A DNA stretch of 24,767 nucleotides from CAYUIG01 sp964444685 (GCA_964444685.1 CAYUIG010000047.1:1-24767), one strand, 5' to 3'; counted from the stretch's first letter, positions 15,348-23,136 are shown. Numbers and translations: made by a program. The notes: a model not told the origin generated them from the letters alone.

Positions 15348-15793
15348 TGGACCGCTCCACACCGCCGCTCGCCTCGCTCTACCAGGAGCTGATCCTCGAG
15401 CACTACAAGCGACCCCGCAACAAGGGTGAGCTCGAGCAGCCGGACCGCGAGGTCCACATGAACAACCCCACCTGCGGCGACGAAGTCCGCCTCCAGCTCC
15501 GCTTCGAAGGAGACCGCATCGCGGACGTGAAGTTCGTCGGTGAGGGCTGCTCGATCTCGCAGGCGTCGATCTCGATGATGACGCAGCTCCTGCGCGGACG
15601 GACCTTCGATGAAGCGCTCGCGCTGGCGGAGAGGTTCACCGAGATGATGCACGGCGACGCGGACGCCGCACGTGACAAGGCCATGGGAGACCTCCGCGCA
15701 TTGTCGGGCGTCGCGAAGTATCCGGTGCGTGTGAAGTGTGCGCTGCTGGGTTGGAACGCGCTCGAGAAGGCGCTGGAGGATCCCGCCGGCTGA
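15347..15793 (+). CDS. sufU: SufU, zinc-dependent sulfur-transfer protein
   Basis: The 148-residue protein has the SufU metal and sulfur ligands C43 and D45 (NPTCGD), C68 (GEGCSIS) and C131 (VRVKCALLGW). The 63-residue spacing between the last two cysteines is longer than in IscU and matches the insertion that marks SufU. SufU binds zinc and accepts persulfide sulfur from SufS, taking the place of SufE, which is absent here. The N-terminus LYQELILEHYKRPRNKG is typical. ATG 15347 overlaps the sufS stop by one base. It is the last suf gene; hipA ends on the opposite strand five bases later, and no terminator hairpin is seen between them. Confidence 0.95.
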   Translation: MDRSTPPLASLYQELILEHYKRPRNKGELEQPDREVHMNNPTCGDEVRLQLRFEGDRIADVKFVGEGCSISQASISMMTQLLRGRTFDEALALAERFTEMMHGDADAARDKAMGDLRALSGVAKYPVRVKCALLGWNALEKALEDPAG

Positions 15794-15798
15794 ACGTG

Positions 15799-17076
15799 TC
15801 AGCCTTTCATGGCATGCGCGCACCGGTCGGCATGTTCGATGACCGAATCTCTGAACCGCGTCGCGAAGGTCCGTGAGAGTTTCTCCGATATCGCCTCCCG
15901 CGCAACGGCCGTCACGACATCCGGCACTCGCTCGATCACTTCCGTAACAAGGCCCACCGTACGCGCGGGGTTCAGCCCGCTGCCCTCGGCGAAGCGCTCC
16001 CAGTGTCGCCGGCGGATGTATCCGAGCCGCTTCTCGCCGCCGAAGCTCATCGCGAGCCGTGTTCGTGGGGCGAAGAAGCGCGTCGGGTATGGCAGTATGG
16101 AGATGATGTCGTATAGCGGGGCGAGCCGGACCTGCGCGCGGGGTGCGATGAGGATCGAATAGTTCTTCGCGTGCGCATCGGGTGCGCCCAGCACCCAGTG
16201 GAGCGCGAGCGACGAAACGAGCAGATCGATGTCGCGCACGTGGTCGCTCGAGTGGTCGCGCAGCACGCGAACGAGATCGACGGCGCTCGGACCTCCATCC
16301 GCCTCGTATTTCAGGCGCGGCGATACTCCCAACGCCTGGCAGAAGTCCTCCTGATGAACCCGCCCGATCTCACCGTCGCGGGTGAAGCGATCATACCGTT
16401 CGACGATGAGCGCGGTCTGTTTTCCGAATCGGACGACCTCCGTGTTCGCCGCCGGAAGCTCGAGTGCTCCTGCCAGCCGAAGACAGAGGTGCTCGTTCTC
16501 GGCCAGGAACTCGAAGTCCAGCACGGGCGGCTTCAGGATGTGCGTAGTCGGCGTGCGTCCGGACGGAATTCCCCAACGCTTGCCGTCCCACAGGAGCGCG
16601 GTTTTCGGCTGAGCTCCCGCCAGGCTGAAATACCCGGGGTCCTCGACCCGCCGCCAGGGGAATCGCTCGTTCCTGAGTTGAGCCAGCCGCTCTTCGACTT
16701 CCGCGGCTTTCAACCAGCGAACCGATCCCGCGCGGCTCAGACGTTTTGGTCCATCAGGCACAATGAACTGTGCCGCGCCCGCGACGTCCGCCCCCACTCG
16801 TGCGAGCAGACCGAAAGTGTTGCGCGGGGAAACACCGTACTCGCGCCCCCACGCCTCCAGAATGAAGTCATTGTCCGGAAGCAGTCCTTCCAGCCAGGGC
16901 AGAATTCGGTCGGTGTCGTGTTCTGGTTCGATCAGCGGCATGGACACCGACAGCGCGTACGCAGCGTCCGATGCGCGCCACGCATCGTCGTAATCCAACC
17001 GATGGACGCCACCCCGCAGACGCTGGACGCGGCCGGCGACGGCGCCCCCGAGCAGCACCGCCAGTTCGTCAGCCAC
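15799..17076 (-). CDS. hipA: HipA-family serine/threonine kinase toxin
   Basis: The 425-residue protein is full length for HipA (E. coli HipA is 440). Kinase landmarks are intact: the loop FSLAGAQPKTALL with S151 (equivalent of the autophosphorylated S150), THILKPP with ATP-site K181, VERYDR, RVHQEDFCQALG, the catalytic loop D300-AHAKN and metal-binding D323 in APLYDIIS. E. coli HipA phosphorylates glutamyl-tRNA synthetase and causes persistence; the target here may differ. Its start overlaps the end of hipB by 8 bases. Third-position bias looks weaker than in the neighbouring suf genes, which would fit acquisition by transfer, but this was judged by eye. Confidence 0.93.
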   Translation of the reverse strand: MADELAVLLGGAVAGRVQRLRGGVHRLDYDDAWRASDAAYALSVSMPLIEPEHDTDRILPWLEGLLPDNDFILEAWGREYGVSPRNTFGLLARVGADVAGAAQFIVPDGPKRLSRAGSVRWLKAAEVEERLAQLRNERFPWRRVEDPGYFSLAGAQPKTALLWDGKRWGIPSGRTPTTHILKPPVLDFEFLAENEHLCLRLAGALELPAANTEVVRFGKQTALIVERYDRFTRDGEIGRVHQEDFCQALGVSPRLKYEADGGPSAVDLVRVLRDHSSDHVRDIDLLVSSLALHWVLGAPDAHAKNYSILIAPRAQVRLAPLYDIISILPYPTRFFAPRTRLAMSFGGEKRLGYIRRRHWERFAEGSGLNPARTVGLVTEVIERVPDVVTAVAREAISEKLSRTFATRFRDSVIEHADRCAHAMKG

Positions 17077-17431
17077 CGGTCTTCTTCCCCTTGCGGCTGC
17101 CGCGCTTCGGCGCGATCACACCGCGCGCGCGACTCAGGATCTCCTCGAGATCGGGGACCACTCCTTCCATTGCGCCGGTGGCCCTTTGCGTCGGATCTCG
17201 TACATCCACTTCGAGACCCAACCCGGTCAACGCTTCGAGTATGAGCCCCACCTCGGCCGAGTCCTTCCCCTTCTCGACCTGCAGCACCCAGGGCTTCGAC
17301 CGCCCGAGCCTGTCGGCGAGCTGTTGCTGGGTCAGCCCCAGCTCCCGGCGGCGCGCACGCATGAGGCGGCCGAGCTGTTGTGCATTGCGGATTCTCACGA
17401 CCCCGTTCCCGCCGAGTTCACGATCGTACAT
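17069..17431 (-). CDS. hipB: HipB-like antitoxin, Xre/Cro HTH
   Basis: The 120-residue protein has a Xre-type helix-turn-helix at about residues 17-72, with LGLTQQQLADRLGRSKPWVLQVEKGK as the core. A strand-like GLEVDVRDP and a basic C-terminal tail (PKRGSRKGKKTGG) follow. HipB proteins bind HipA and repress their own operon. The gene directly precedes and overlaps hipA, and its upstream region has repeated palindromes. ATG 17431 is used here, but no good Shine-Dalgarno precedes it. GTG 17398 (just before VRIRNAQQLG) is a real alternative and would place a fourth CGATCG palindrome (17421-17426) in the leader rather than in codons 3-4. Confidence 0.9.
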   Translation of the reverse strand: MYDRELGGNGVVRIRNAQQLGRLMRARRRELGLTQQQLADRLGRSKPWVLQVEKGKDSAEVGLILEALTGLGLEVDVRDPTQRATGAMEGVVPDLEEILSRARGVIAPKRGSRKGKKTGG

Positions 17432-17512
17432 TCTGACCGGGTAATCGATCGTTTCCCGTCGAACAATAGTAAACGATCGCTCACTTATGTCAATAAGGAG
17501 CCGATCGTTTAC
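17421..17512. promoter_or_regulatory. hip operator array of CGATCG palindromes
   Basis: CGATCG occurs at 17421-17426, 17446-17451, 17474-17479 and 17502-17507, with start-to-start distances of 25, 28 and 28 bases. The last two are part of an 11-base perfect inverted pair, GTAAACGATCG (17469-17479) and CGATCGTTTAC (17502-17512); the second site continues as CGATCGTTT. E. coli HipB binds several regularly placed operators upstream of hipBA, so this is a good candidate for the HipB sites, although the motif is different from the E. coli one. Confidence 0.6.
17466..17493 (-). promoter_or_regulatory. Predicted hipBA promoter
   Basis: Read on the minus strand there is a perfect TTGACA (17493-17488), a 16-base spacer and TACTAT (17471-17466, four of six consensus bases). 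Transcription would begin near 17459, leaving a leader of about 28 bases to ATG 17431. The palindrome CGATCG at 17474-17479 lies inside the spacer, where a bound repressor would exclude RNA polymerase. Confidence 0.6.
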
Positions 17513-17650
17513 TTGCGGTCGAGTTTTTCCCCAAAGTAGCGGACGGCGACCGCGCGCCGGGCCGTGAGCAGCCGGAAAGCAGCGGACCTGGCGGGTGCGC
17601 AGCTGGAGGGCGAGCCGTTCACGCAGCGTGTCGTCCCTGGGCGAGATCTG
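17513..17650. other. Gap with no recognised gene
   Basis: Between the hip operators and the end of the small gene at 17651 I see no convincing coding sequence or terminator. Open frames exist on both strands, but none has a recognisable product or a good ribosome-binding site. Confidence 0.4.
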
Positions 17651-17923
17651 TCAGACCCCACCCCGGTCCCCGGGCAGGCCGGGAGCTTCGAGTTCGTTGC
17701 GTGCCGGATCGTCAGGCATCATGTTGGGCTGCGGCTTCGACCATTCGGCGATGAGCCGGAGCAGCTCCTGTCCGTCCGGGAAGGCCTGCTTCCATGTAGT
17801 CCCCAGACGCTCGAGAACGCCACCGAAGCCGGCCGTGCGATTCAGCGCATCGACGCGAACGCGGACCATGAAGTAGGCGAAACGGTCGCCGCGATCCGTC
17901 TCACCAGAACCGGGATCCGTCAT
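17651..17923 (-). CDS. Small uncharacterised protein next to BTAD regulator
   Basis: This 90-residue protein is not assigned to a named family. The body reads RFAYFMVRVRVDALNRTAG, GGVLERLGTTWKQAFPDGQELLRLIAEW, then an acidic, proline-rich tail. The arrangement of a strand (FMVRVRV), a second strand (GVLERL) and a helix ending in LLRLIAEW resembles small proteins I recall near large regulators and AAA ATPases in several soil phyla, but I cannot name the family. The frame is open upstream to 18265 on this strand, but that would overlap the regulator. ATG 17923, preceded by GGGGGAGG, is the natural start. It is divergent from the BTAD regulator, with a gap of 122 bases, so the two may be co-regulated. 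Confidence 0.6.
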   Translation of the reverse strand: MTDPGSGETDRGDRFAYFMVRVRVDALNRTAGFGGVLERLGTTWKQAFPDGQELLRLIAEWSKPQPNMMPDDPARNELEAPGLPGDRGGV

Positions 17924-17942
17924 GTCCTCCCCCTGCTGTCGG

Positions 17943-17977
17943 GGAGCCTCAGGCAGGCTCCGCTCCCACAACGTGGG
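17943..17977. promoter_or_regulatory. Two adjacent inverted repeats in the divergent gap
   Basis: GGAGCCT (17943-17949) and AGGCTCC (17955-17961) form a perfect 7-bp inverted repeat with a 5-base loop. CCCAC (17965-17969) and GTGGG (17973-17977) form a second one with a 3-base loop. Both lie between the small gene and the BTAD regulator and could be operators or leader hairpins. No confident -35/-10 pair was found in this gap. Confidence 0.35.
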
Positions 17978-18011
17978 CCGGCGGACGCATCCGGGCGTCA
18001 ACGGGGGAGCA

Positions 18012-18071
18012 ATGGCCGCGCAAGCGCCGGGACACGGCAAGCGCGATGTTCGAGCTTCGTACACTCGGTGA
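18012..18071 (+). CDS. Possible 19-codon upstream ORF overlapping the regulator start
   Basis: ATG 18012 is preceded by GGGGGAG (18003-18009) at a two-base distance and opens a 19-codon frame ending with TGA at 18069-18071, inside codons 8-9 of the BTAD regulator. The regulator's own ATG (18046) has no clear ribosome-binding site. This could be a leader peptide that couples or limits regulator translation, or chance. Confidence 0.25.
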   Translation: MAAQAPGHGKRDVRASYTR

Positions 18072-21000
18072 GGTCCGACTCTACGGGCCGGGCGGAGAGC
18101 TGCTGGCGCGGCGCCGAAAGGAGCTGGCGCTGCTGGCGGTTCTCGCAGCCCGCAGTCCGCGCGCGGTACGCCGTGCGGAGCTGGCGGAGCTGTTCTGGGG
18201 GGATCGGGACGAAGGTCGCGCGCGGCACTCACTGCGTCAGTCGCTGCTGACGTTACGTCGAGCAATCGGCGAGGGGCTGGCAGTCGAGTCGGACACGGTC
18301 ACGCTCTCCCGCGATGTGGTCGTGCTGGACCTCGCCGCGTTCCACGCAGCACTCGATGAGGGCCGTCCGGCCGACGCGGTCTTGCTCTGGCGCGGCGACT
18401 TCCTGCCCGACACCGAGGACGTGGGCGGGGAGTCGTTTCGCGTCTGGCTGGAGTCCGCGCGGGAGAATGCGCGCCGGCGCCTTGCATCCGCGTTGCAGCA
18501 GCTCGTGGCGGCAGCGGCCGACCCGGCGGAGCAACTGCGGCTCCTGGAGAAGTGGACGGAGCTGCTGCCACTCGACGAGTCCGCGCACGCGCAGTTGATC
18601 ACAGCGCTGCATGCCGCCGGGCGCGCAGGCGAGGCGCTGTCCCGGCACGCGGAATACTGTGCCCGGTTGAGTCGCGAGTACGAGGTTCGTCCGTCCGAGG
18701 AATTCCTGCGGCTGCCGGACCGGCTCGCGGCGCACAGCCCGCCGAGTGCGGGGGCCACGCCCTCGGCGGCGATCTTCACTCCGGATCTCATCGCCCGGGA
18801 AGCGCATCTCGCCGAGTTGACGGCCGCATGGCGTTCCGTCAGGGACGGCGGCAGCGAAGTGGTGCTCGTCGAAGGCTCGGAGGGACTCGGCAAGACAGCC
18901 CTCTGCCAGCGCTTCCTGCGTTCCCTCGAGACGGAGCCGGGGACCGCACTCCTGCTCGAGGCGCGCACGGACGCCGGCGTCACTACGCGCGACCTGGTGA
19001 TCCCGCTGATCAGCGCGCGCGGGCTGAGCGGCGTGGACGACCGCGAGCTCGCCGAGTTGGCAGTGATCCTTCCCGAGCTGCGGGAGCGCTGGCCCGGGTT
19101 GCCGCAAGCCACTGGCGACGAAGGCGCGTTCCACCGCGCGGCCGCCAACGTCATCGCCGCGGTTGCGCACGAGCAGCCTGTCATCGTCGTGATTGATGGG
19201 CTCGCCGATGCGGACGGGACGATGCGACACGTCGCAATCGATCTCGCCCGACGCCGGCCGCCGCACGTGCTGCTCCTGCTCACGGACGACGGAGACGCCG
19301 GGACCGTGACCGAGCTGCGGCGGCTGAGCGGCCTGCGCCGGCTCAGGCTCCAGCCGCTCGACCGCGATCAGATCGAGGCGCTGATCGGCTCGATGCTCGA
19401 GTTGCCCGCACCACAACGGCAGAGGCTCGCGAACCGGCTGCACGCGGAGACCGGGGGCAATCCATTCCACGCGGCAGAGATCGTCAACCTCATGGTGGAC
19501 GACGGCCTGCTCACGCTGGATCCGCAGGGCGTCTGGCAGCTCACCGCTGCTGAGGAGGGGCCGCTGCCGCTGCCCTCGGGCGTACGGGACGCGGTGCAGC
19601 GGCGAATCGACGCGCTGGATGCCGATGCACGTGCCGTGGTCTTCGCCGCGGCAACCGTCACGGGCCCGATCGAACCCGCCACGCTCGCGCGCCGGATGGG
19701 CCTCGAACGCGCGCGCGTCGACAACGCGCTTCACGAGCTGCTGTCGCGCCGGTTGTTCCGAACGGATGCGACGGGCGCGTTCGACTTCGCGCACAACGCG
19801 ATGCGTCGTGCGGCTGCGGAATCCGTGCCCCCTTCCCCCGTCGTCCGACGCGTCCGCAGCAGGCGGGCCGCGCTGCTGAGCACCGGCGCTGTGGCCGCCC
19901 TCGTCGTCGCTGCCGTCCTGATGCTGCGCTCCGCAGCGGCGAGTCCGACCGTAGCGGCGGTCGCGCACATCGAGACGCGTGCGGCCGTGGCGACGCAGGA
20001 CGAGGCGGACGCCGTCGCCGCAATGCTCGCAACGAGCCTGTCCCAGCTTGGTGAGCTGCACGTCATCGGCCGCGAGCGACTGTACGAGCTGGTCGGTGGC
20101 GCAGGTGCGACAGGACCTCCACGCGCCGCGCTCATCGCTGCTGCGCGGCGTGGGGGTGCTGACGAGATCATCGTCGGCGAGCTGGAGGCCGAGCCTGGCG
20201 GCGGGTTCCGCCTGACACTGCGATGGTCCGACGACGGGCGCCGGAATCGTGAGGCAGTAAGCGTTGCCGATTCCGCGCTGCCGGGCCTTGTCGATGCAGC
20301 GGCAGCGGCTGTGGCGAGAAGGCTCGGCACCGGCGCGCCCCGTCGCACCATCGGCGACATCGGCTCCGCTTCGTTGCCGGCGTGGATGAGCTATGACGCC
20401 GGACTCCGCAGGTACGCGCGCGGCAACTGGCCCGACGCGCGGGCCGAATTCGAAAGGGCGTTGCGGGCGGATCCGCAGTTCGCAATGGCGGCGTACTACG
20501 CAGCCCGAAGCGGCACCGACCTGGGGACGGCGGCCATGCGACGCCTCCTCGGTCTCGCCGCCCGCGCGACGGAACGCGACCGGCTGCTGATCCGCCTGTG
20601 GGTGGCGGCGCAGACGAACGATCCCGTCGGTGTCGCCGTCGCGGAGAGCCTGGTCGCGCGCGTGCCGTATGAATCCGACCCGCATCTGCTGCTCGGGCGG
20701 GCGCGCACCACTGCGGGGGAGTTCATGGCGGCCGTCGCCCCTCTGCAGCGCGCCATTGCCATGGACTCGGCGCTGATCATGCCCGCGGATACGGTATGCG
20801 GCCGCATCTGCGACGCGTTCAACTCGCTCGCCGCGGCCTATTCGGCCTCGGACTCCTTCGCAGCCGTCGAACGTGTGGCGCGGGATTGGATCCGGCTGCG
20901 GCCTGCTTCACCGCAGTCCTGGCTCTGGCTGCACAGTACCCTGAATGCGCAGGGCCGCTTCGATGAAGCCGATGCCACCCTCGTATCGGCGAACGCCGCT

Positions 21001-21888
21001 GCGGGTCCGGCTCTGTCCGCGTTCGATCCTTTCGCGCTTCCCTCCAGTCGAATCCTGACCGGCAACCTGCGCGCAGCCGACGAAAACATTGTTGCGTTGC
21101 TGCACGCCGGCGCCGACTCGACGGCCGGTCTCTGGTACCTGACGATCAGTCTGCGTGCGCAGGGCCGGCTGCGGGAGGCGCTCGTCCAGAACGAGCGGCA
21201 CGAAGAGATCCTCCGGCAGCGACAGGTGGAACGCGGCGGTCCGATGCTTCAGCGCGCCCAGATCATGTTCGAGCTGGGTCGCTTCCAGGAATCCGCGCTG
21301 GTGTTCGATTCACTCGCTGCCGACCCGTACACCGGCATCAGCGACGGCTGGCTCGCACGCAACAAGAGCTGGATGCTGGTGCATCTCGCTTCGGCTCGCG
21401 CCGCCGAGGGTGACACGGCGGCGCTGAAAACGCTGCTCGAGCCACTGCGGGCGTGGGGTCTGCGCAGTGGGTATGGCCGCGACCGGCGTCTTCATCACCA
21501 CGTCCGCGGCCTGCTCCTCGTCGCACGCGGCCAGGACTCGGCCGCGGTTGCGGAGTTTCGCGCGGCCATGTTCTCTCCGACGATAGGCTACACGCGCACC
21601 AACTACGAGCTCGGCCGAACGCTGCTGCGACTCGGGCAGGCGCGCGAGGCCATCGCGGTACTGCAGCCGGCGTTGAGGGGAGCACTCGACGGCTCGAACC
21701 TCTACGTCACGCGCACGGAACTCCACGAGCTGCTGGGATACGCGTTCGAGGCGGCTGGCGAGCCCGACAGTGCCGCGGCCCACTTCGAACTCGTGCTGGA
21801 TGCATGGCGCGATGCCGACCCGGAGCTGCACGCGCGTCGCAGTTCGGTTGCCGAACGCGCGGCCGCGCTGCGTCAGCGCAACCGCTAG
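18046..21888 (+). CDS. BTAD (SARP-like) regulator with ATPase-like, TM and TPR regions
   Basis: A 1280-residue multidomain protein. Residues 1-75 form a winged-helix DNA-binding domain (LRTLGEVRLYGPGGELLARRRKELALLAVLA). About 80-225 is the bacterial transcriptional activation domain (LDLAAFHAAL, LWRGDFLPD, YEVRPSEE). About 245-480 is a STAND/AAA-like ATPase with Walker A GSEGLGKT (277-284); the Walker B strand VIVVID384 is followed by Gly, where relatives usually have a second Asp, so hydrolysis may be weak. One hydrophobic segment (608-627), preceded by a basic stretch, is a probable membrane anchor. After it comes a TolB/FlgO-like part (about 640-765) and a TPR-like region to the end. The likely picture is a membrane-tethered regulator with an outer sensing part. 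Its stop shares CTAG with the convergent Eis-like gene. Confidence 0.88.
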   Translation: MFELRTLGEVRLYGPGGELLARRRKELALLAVLAARSPRAVRRAELAELFWGDRDEGRARHSLRQSLLTLRRAIGEGLAVESDTVTLSRDVVVLDLAAFHAALDEGRPADAVLLWRGDFLPDTEDVGGESFRVWLESARENARRRLASALQQLVAAAADPAEQLRLLEKWTELLPLDESAHAQLITALHAAGRAGEALSRHAEYCARLSREYEVRPSEEFLRLPDRLAAHSPPSAGATPSAAIFTPDLIAREAHLAELTAAWRSVRDGGSEVVLVEGSEGLGKTALCQRFLRSLETEPGTALLLEARTDAGVTTRDLVIPLISARGLSGVDDRELAELAVILPELRERWPGLPQATGDEGAFHRAAANVIAAVAHEQPVIVVIDGLADADGTMRHVAIDLARRRPPHVLLLLTDDGDAGTVTELRRLSGLRRLRLQPLDRDQIEALIGSMLELPAPQRQRLANRLHAETGGNPFHAAEIVNLMVDDGLLTLDPQGVWQLTAAEEGPLPLPSGVRDAVQRRIDALDADARAVVFAAATVTGPIEPATLARRMGLERARVDNALHELLSRRLFRTDATGAFDFAHNAMRRAAAESVPPSPVVRRVRSRRAALLSTGAVAALVVAAVLMLRSAAASPTVAAVAHIETRAAVATQDEADAVAAMLATSLSQLGELHVIGRERLYELVGGAGATGPPRAALIAAARRGGADEIIVGELEAEPGGGFRLTLRWSDDGRRNREAVSVADSALPGLVDAAAAAVARRLGTGAPRRTIGDIGSASLPAWMSYDAGLRRYARGNWPDARAEFERALRADPQFAMAAYYAARSGTDLGTAAMRRLLGLAARATERDRLLIRLWVAAQTNDPVGVAVAESLVARVPYESDPHLLLGRARTTAGEFMAAVAPLQRAIAMDSALIMPADTVCGRICDAFNSLAAAYSASDSFAAVERVARDWIRLRPASPQSWLWLHSTLNAQGRFDEADATLVSANAAAGPALSAFDPFALPSSRILTGNLRAADENIVALLHAGADSTAGLWYLTISLRAQGRLREALVQNERHEEILRQRQVERGGPMLQRAQIMFELGRFQESALVFDSLAADPYTGISDGWLARNKSWMLVHLASARAAEGDTAALKTLLEPLRAWGLRSGYGRDRRLHHHVRGLLLVARGQDSAAVAEFRAAMFSPTIGYTRTNYELGRTLLRLGQAREAIAVLQPALRGALDGSNLYVTRTELHELLGYAFEAAGEPDSAAAHFELVLDAWRDADPELHARRSSVAERAAALRQRNR

Positions 21889-23111
21889 AATTCGTCCAGC
21901 AGCCGGAACGCAGGCGTCAACCGGAAGAGCCGGTCGAGCGAAGATGCATCCCCCGACACGGAGGCAAGGCCGATCCGCGCGGCTGCGGAGACCGGGATCT
22001 CTCCGGCGTAGATGCGCGCGAACATGGATGCGTCGCATTCCAATGTGACATTGGCGCCGGTGCCGCGATGCACGCGTGCAGCGGAGCCATCGAAGTCCAC
22101 GAGGAAGGGCCCGGCGTTGTCCGGGAGCTCGCGATCCTCGACGCGGAGCTCGAAGGTGAGGGGCGATGCGTCGCCCCAGGTGGTGCGTGCTTCGAGTGCG
22201 CGCGGGACGTCGAGCACGCGCAGCATGGGGCCGCGGATGACGCGTGCGGTGGGCGCCCAGAGCCAGCGTGTGCCGCGGTGACCCGGGAGCCGCGGATCGA
22301 GCAGGCGGTGCGTGAAGAATTCGTCGGGAGCGGCGTCGTAGCGGATGACGCGCCAGAGGTCGCGCTGGAGTGAGACCCAGCCGAGCAGTGCGTCGCGCGC
22401 ATCGTCGCTGTCGGCGATGAGTTCGCGCACGAAGAGCGTGCGTTCGGACGGAATGGAAGATCGCCCGTAGCGAAGGAGGAGGTAGCCGTCGATGCCGCCC
22501 GGTGCGCGTCGCACGTACACGTGGATGTGATCGGGCGCGAGGATGCGGCGCCAGAGCTGGGCGGGGCGATCGATGAGTCCGTTCGAGCGGTTCGCGGCGC
22601 GCGCGTAGCAGTCCTTGACGAAGCCGAGGTCGTCGTCGCGTGCGAGCTGCACGTCGTGGCCGCCGGATGCGCGCAGGTGCTCCGGGCGGAAACGGAAGCT
22701 GTGCAGCTCGCCGACCGTGCCCCAGCCGAGCCGCTCGTAGAAGTCGGGGCGGAAGGGGTAGAGCACGGACAGCGCATCGCCGCGTTCGCGTGCGCGGCGG
22801 AGTGCATGCTCGCACAGCACGCGTGCAACGCCGCGCCGGCGCGCCCACGGTGCAACGGCGACCGCGGCGAGGCCGGCCATGGGCAGTGCGGCGCCGCCGA
22901 TGTGCTGTGTGAGCGGGTAGAGTTTGTACGCGCCCGCGAGCCGGTTGCCATCCTCGGCGACACTGACGGATTCGATGCCGTCGAACACGCCGCCCGTCTC
23001 GAGGACGTGCATGCGCTCGGCGAGGGAGCGCTCGCCGGGGAACGCGTGCAGCCAGACTTCGGCGACGTCGCGTATGTCGTTGCGCGTGGCGGCGCGAAGG
23101 GAGACGGTCAC
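21885..23111 (-). CDS. Eis-like GNAT acetyltransferase
   Basis: The protein of about 408 residues has the three-part Eis layout: a GNAT domain (about 1-145), a second GNAT-like domain (about 150-285) and a C-terminal sterol-carrier-like domain (about 300-408). The acetyl-CoA motif is VAVAPWARRRGVARVL. Y125 in DFYERLGWG aligns with the general-acid Tyr126 of mycobacterial Eis, and the protein ends in Phe, matching the C-terminal Phe whose carboxylate acts as base in Eis. Eis acetylates aminoglycosides and other amines; whether this one does is unknown. The frame is open upstream to 23456, but that overlaps the thiolase gene. GTG 23111 starts at the usual VSLRAATRNDIRDV; no clear Shine-Dalgarno is seen. 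Confidence 0.87.
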   Translation of the reverse strand: MTVSLRAATRNDIRDVAEVWLHAFPGERSLAERMHVLETGGVFDGIESVSVAEDGNRLAGAYKLYPLTQHIGGAALPMAGLAAVAVAPWARRRGVARVLCEHALRRARERGDALSVLYPFRPDFYERLGWGTVGELHSFRFRPEHLRASGGHDVQLARDDDLGFVKDCYARAANRSNGLIDRPAQLWRRILAPDHIHVYVRRAPGGIDGYLLLRYGRSSIPSERTLFVRELIADSDDARDALLGWVSLQRDLWRVIRYDAAPDEFFTHRLLDPRLPGHRGTRWLWAPTARVIRGPMLRVLDVPRALEARTTWGDASPLTFELRVEDRELPDNAGPFLVDFDGSAARVHRGTGANVTLECDASMFARIYAGEIPVSAAARIGLASVSGDASSLDRLFRLTPAFRLLDEF

Positions 23112-23136
23112 AGAGGCGGCATCGTGGGGACGGGCC

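Noticed and set aside
15794..15798. Terminator between sufU and hipA
   Set aside because: Only five bases separate the stops, and no stem with a T-run was found in the adjoining coding ends.
17924..18265. Upstream extension of the small minus-strand gene, giving 204 residues
   Set aside because: The added part is antisense to the regulator, proline- and alanine-rich and domain-free. ATG 17923 has a good purine stretch before it.
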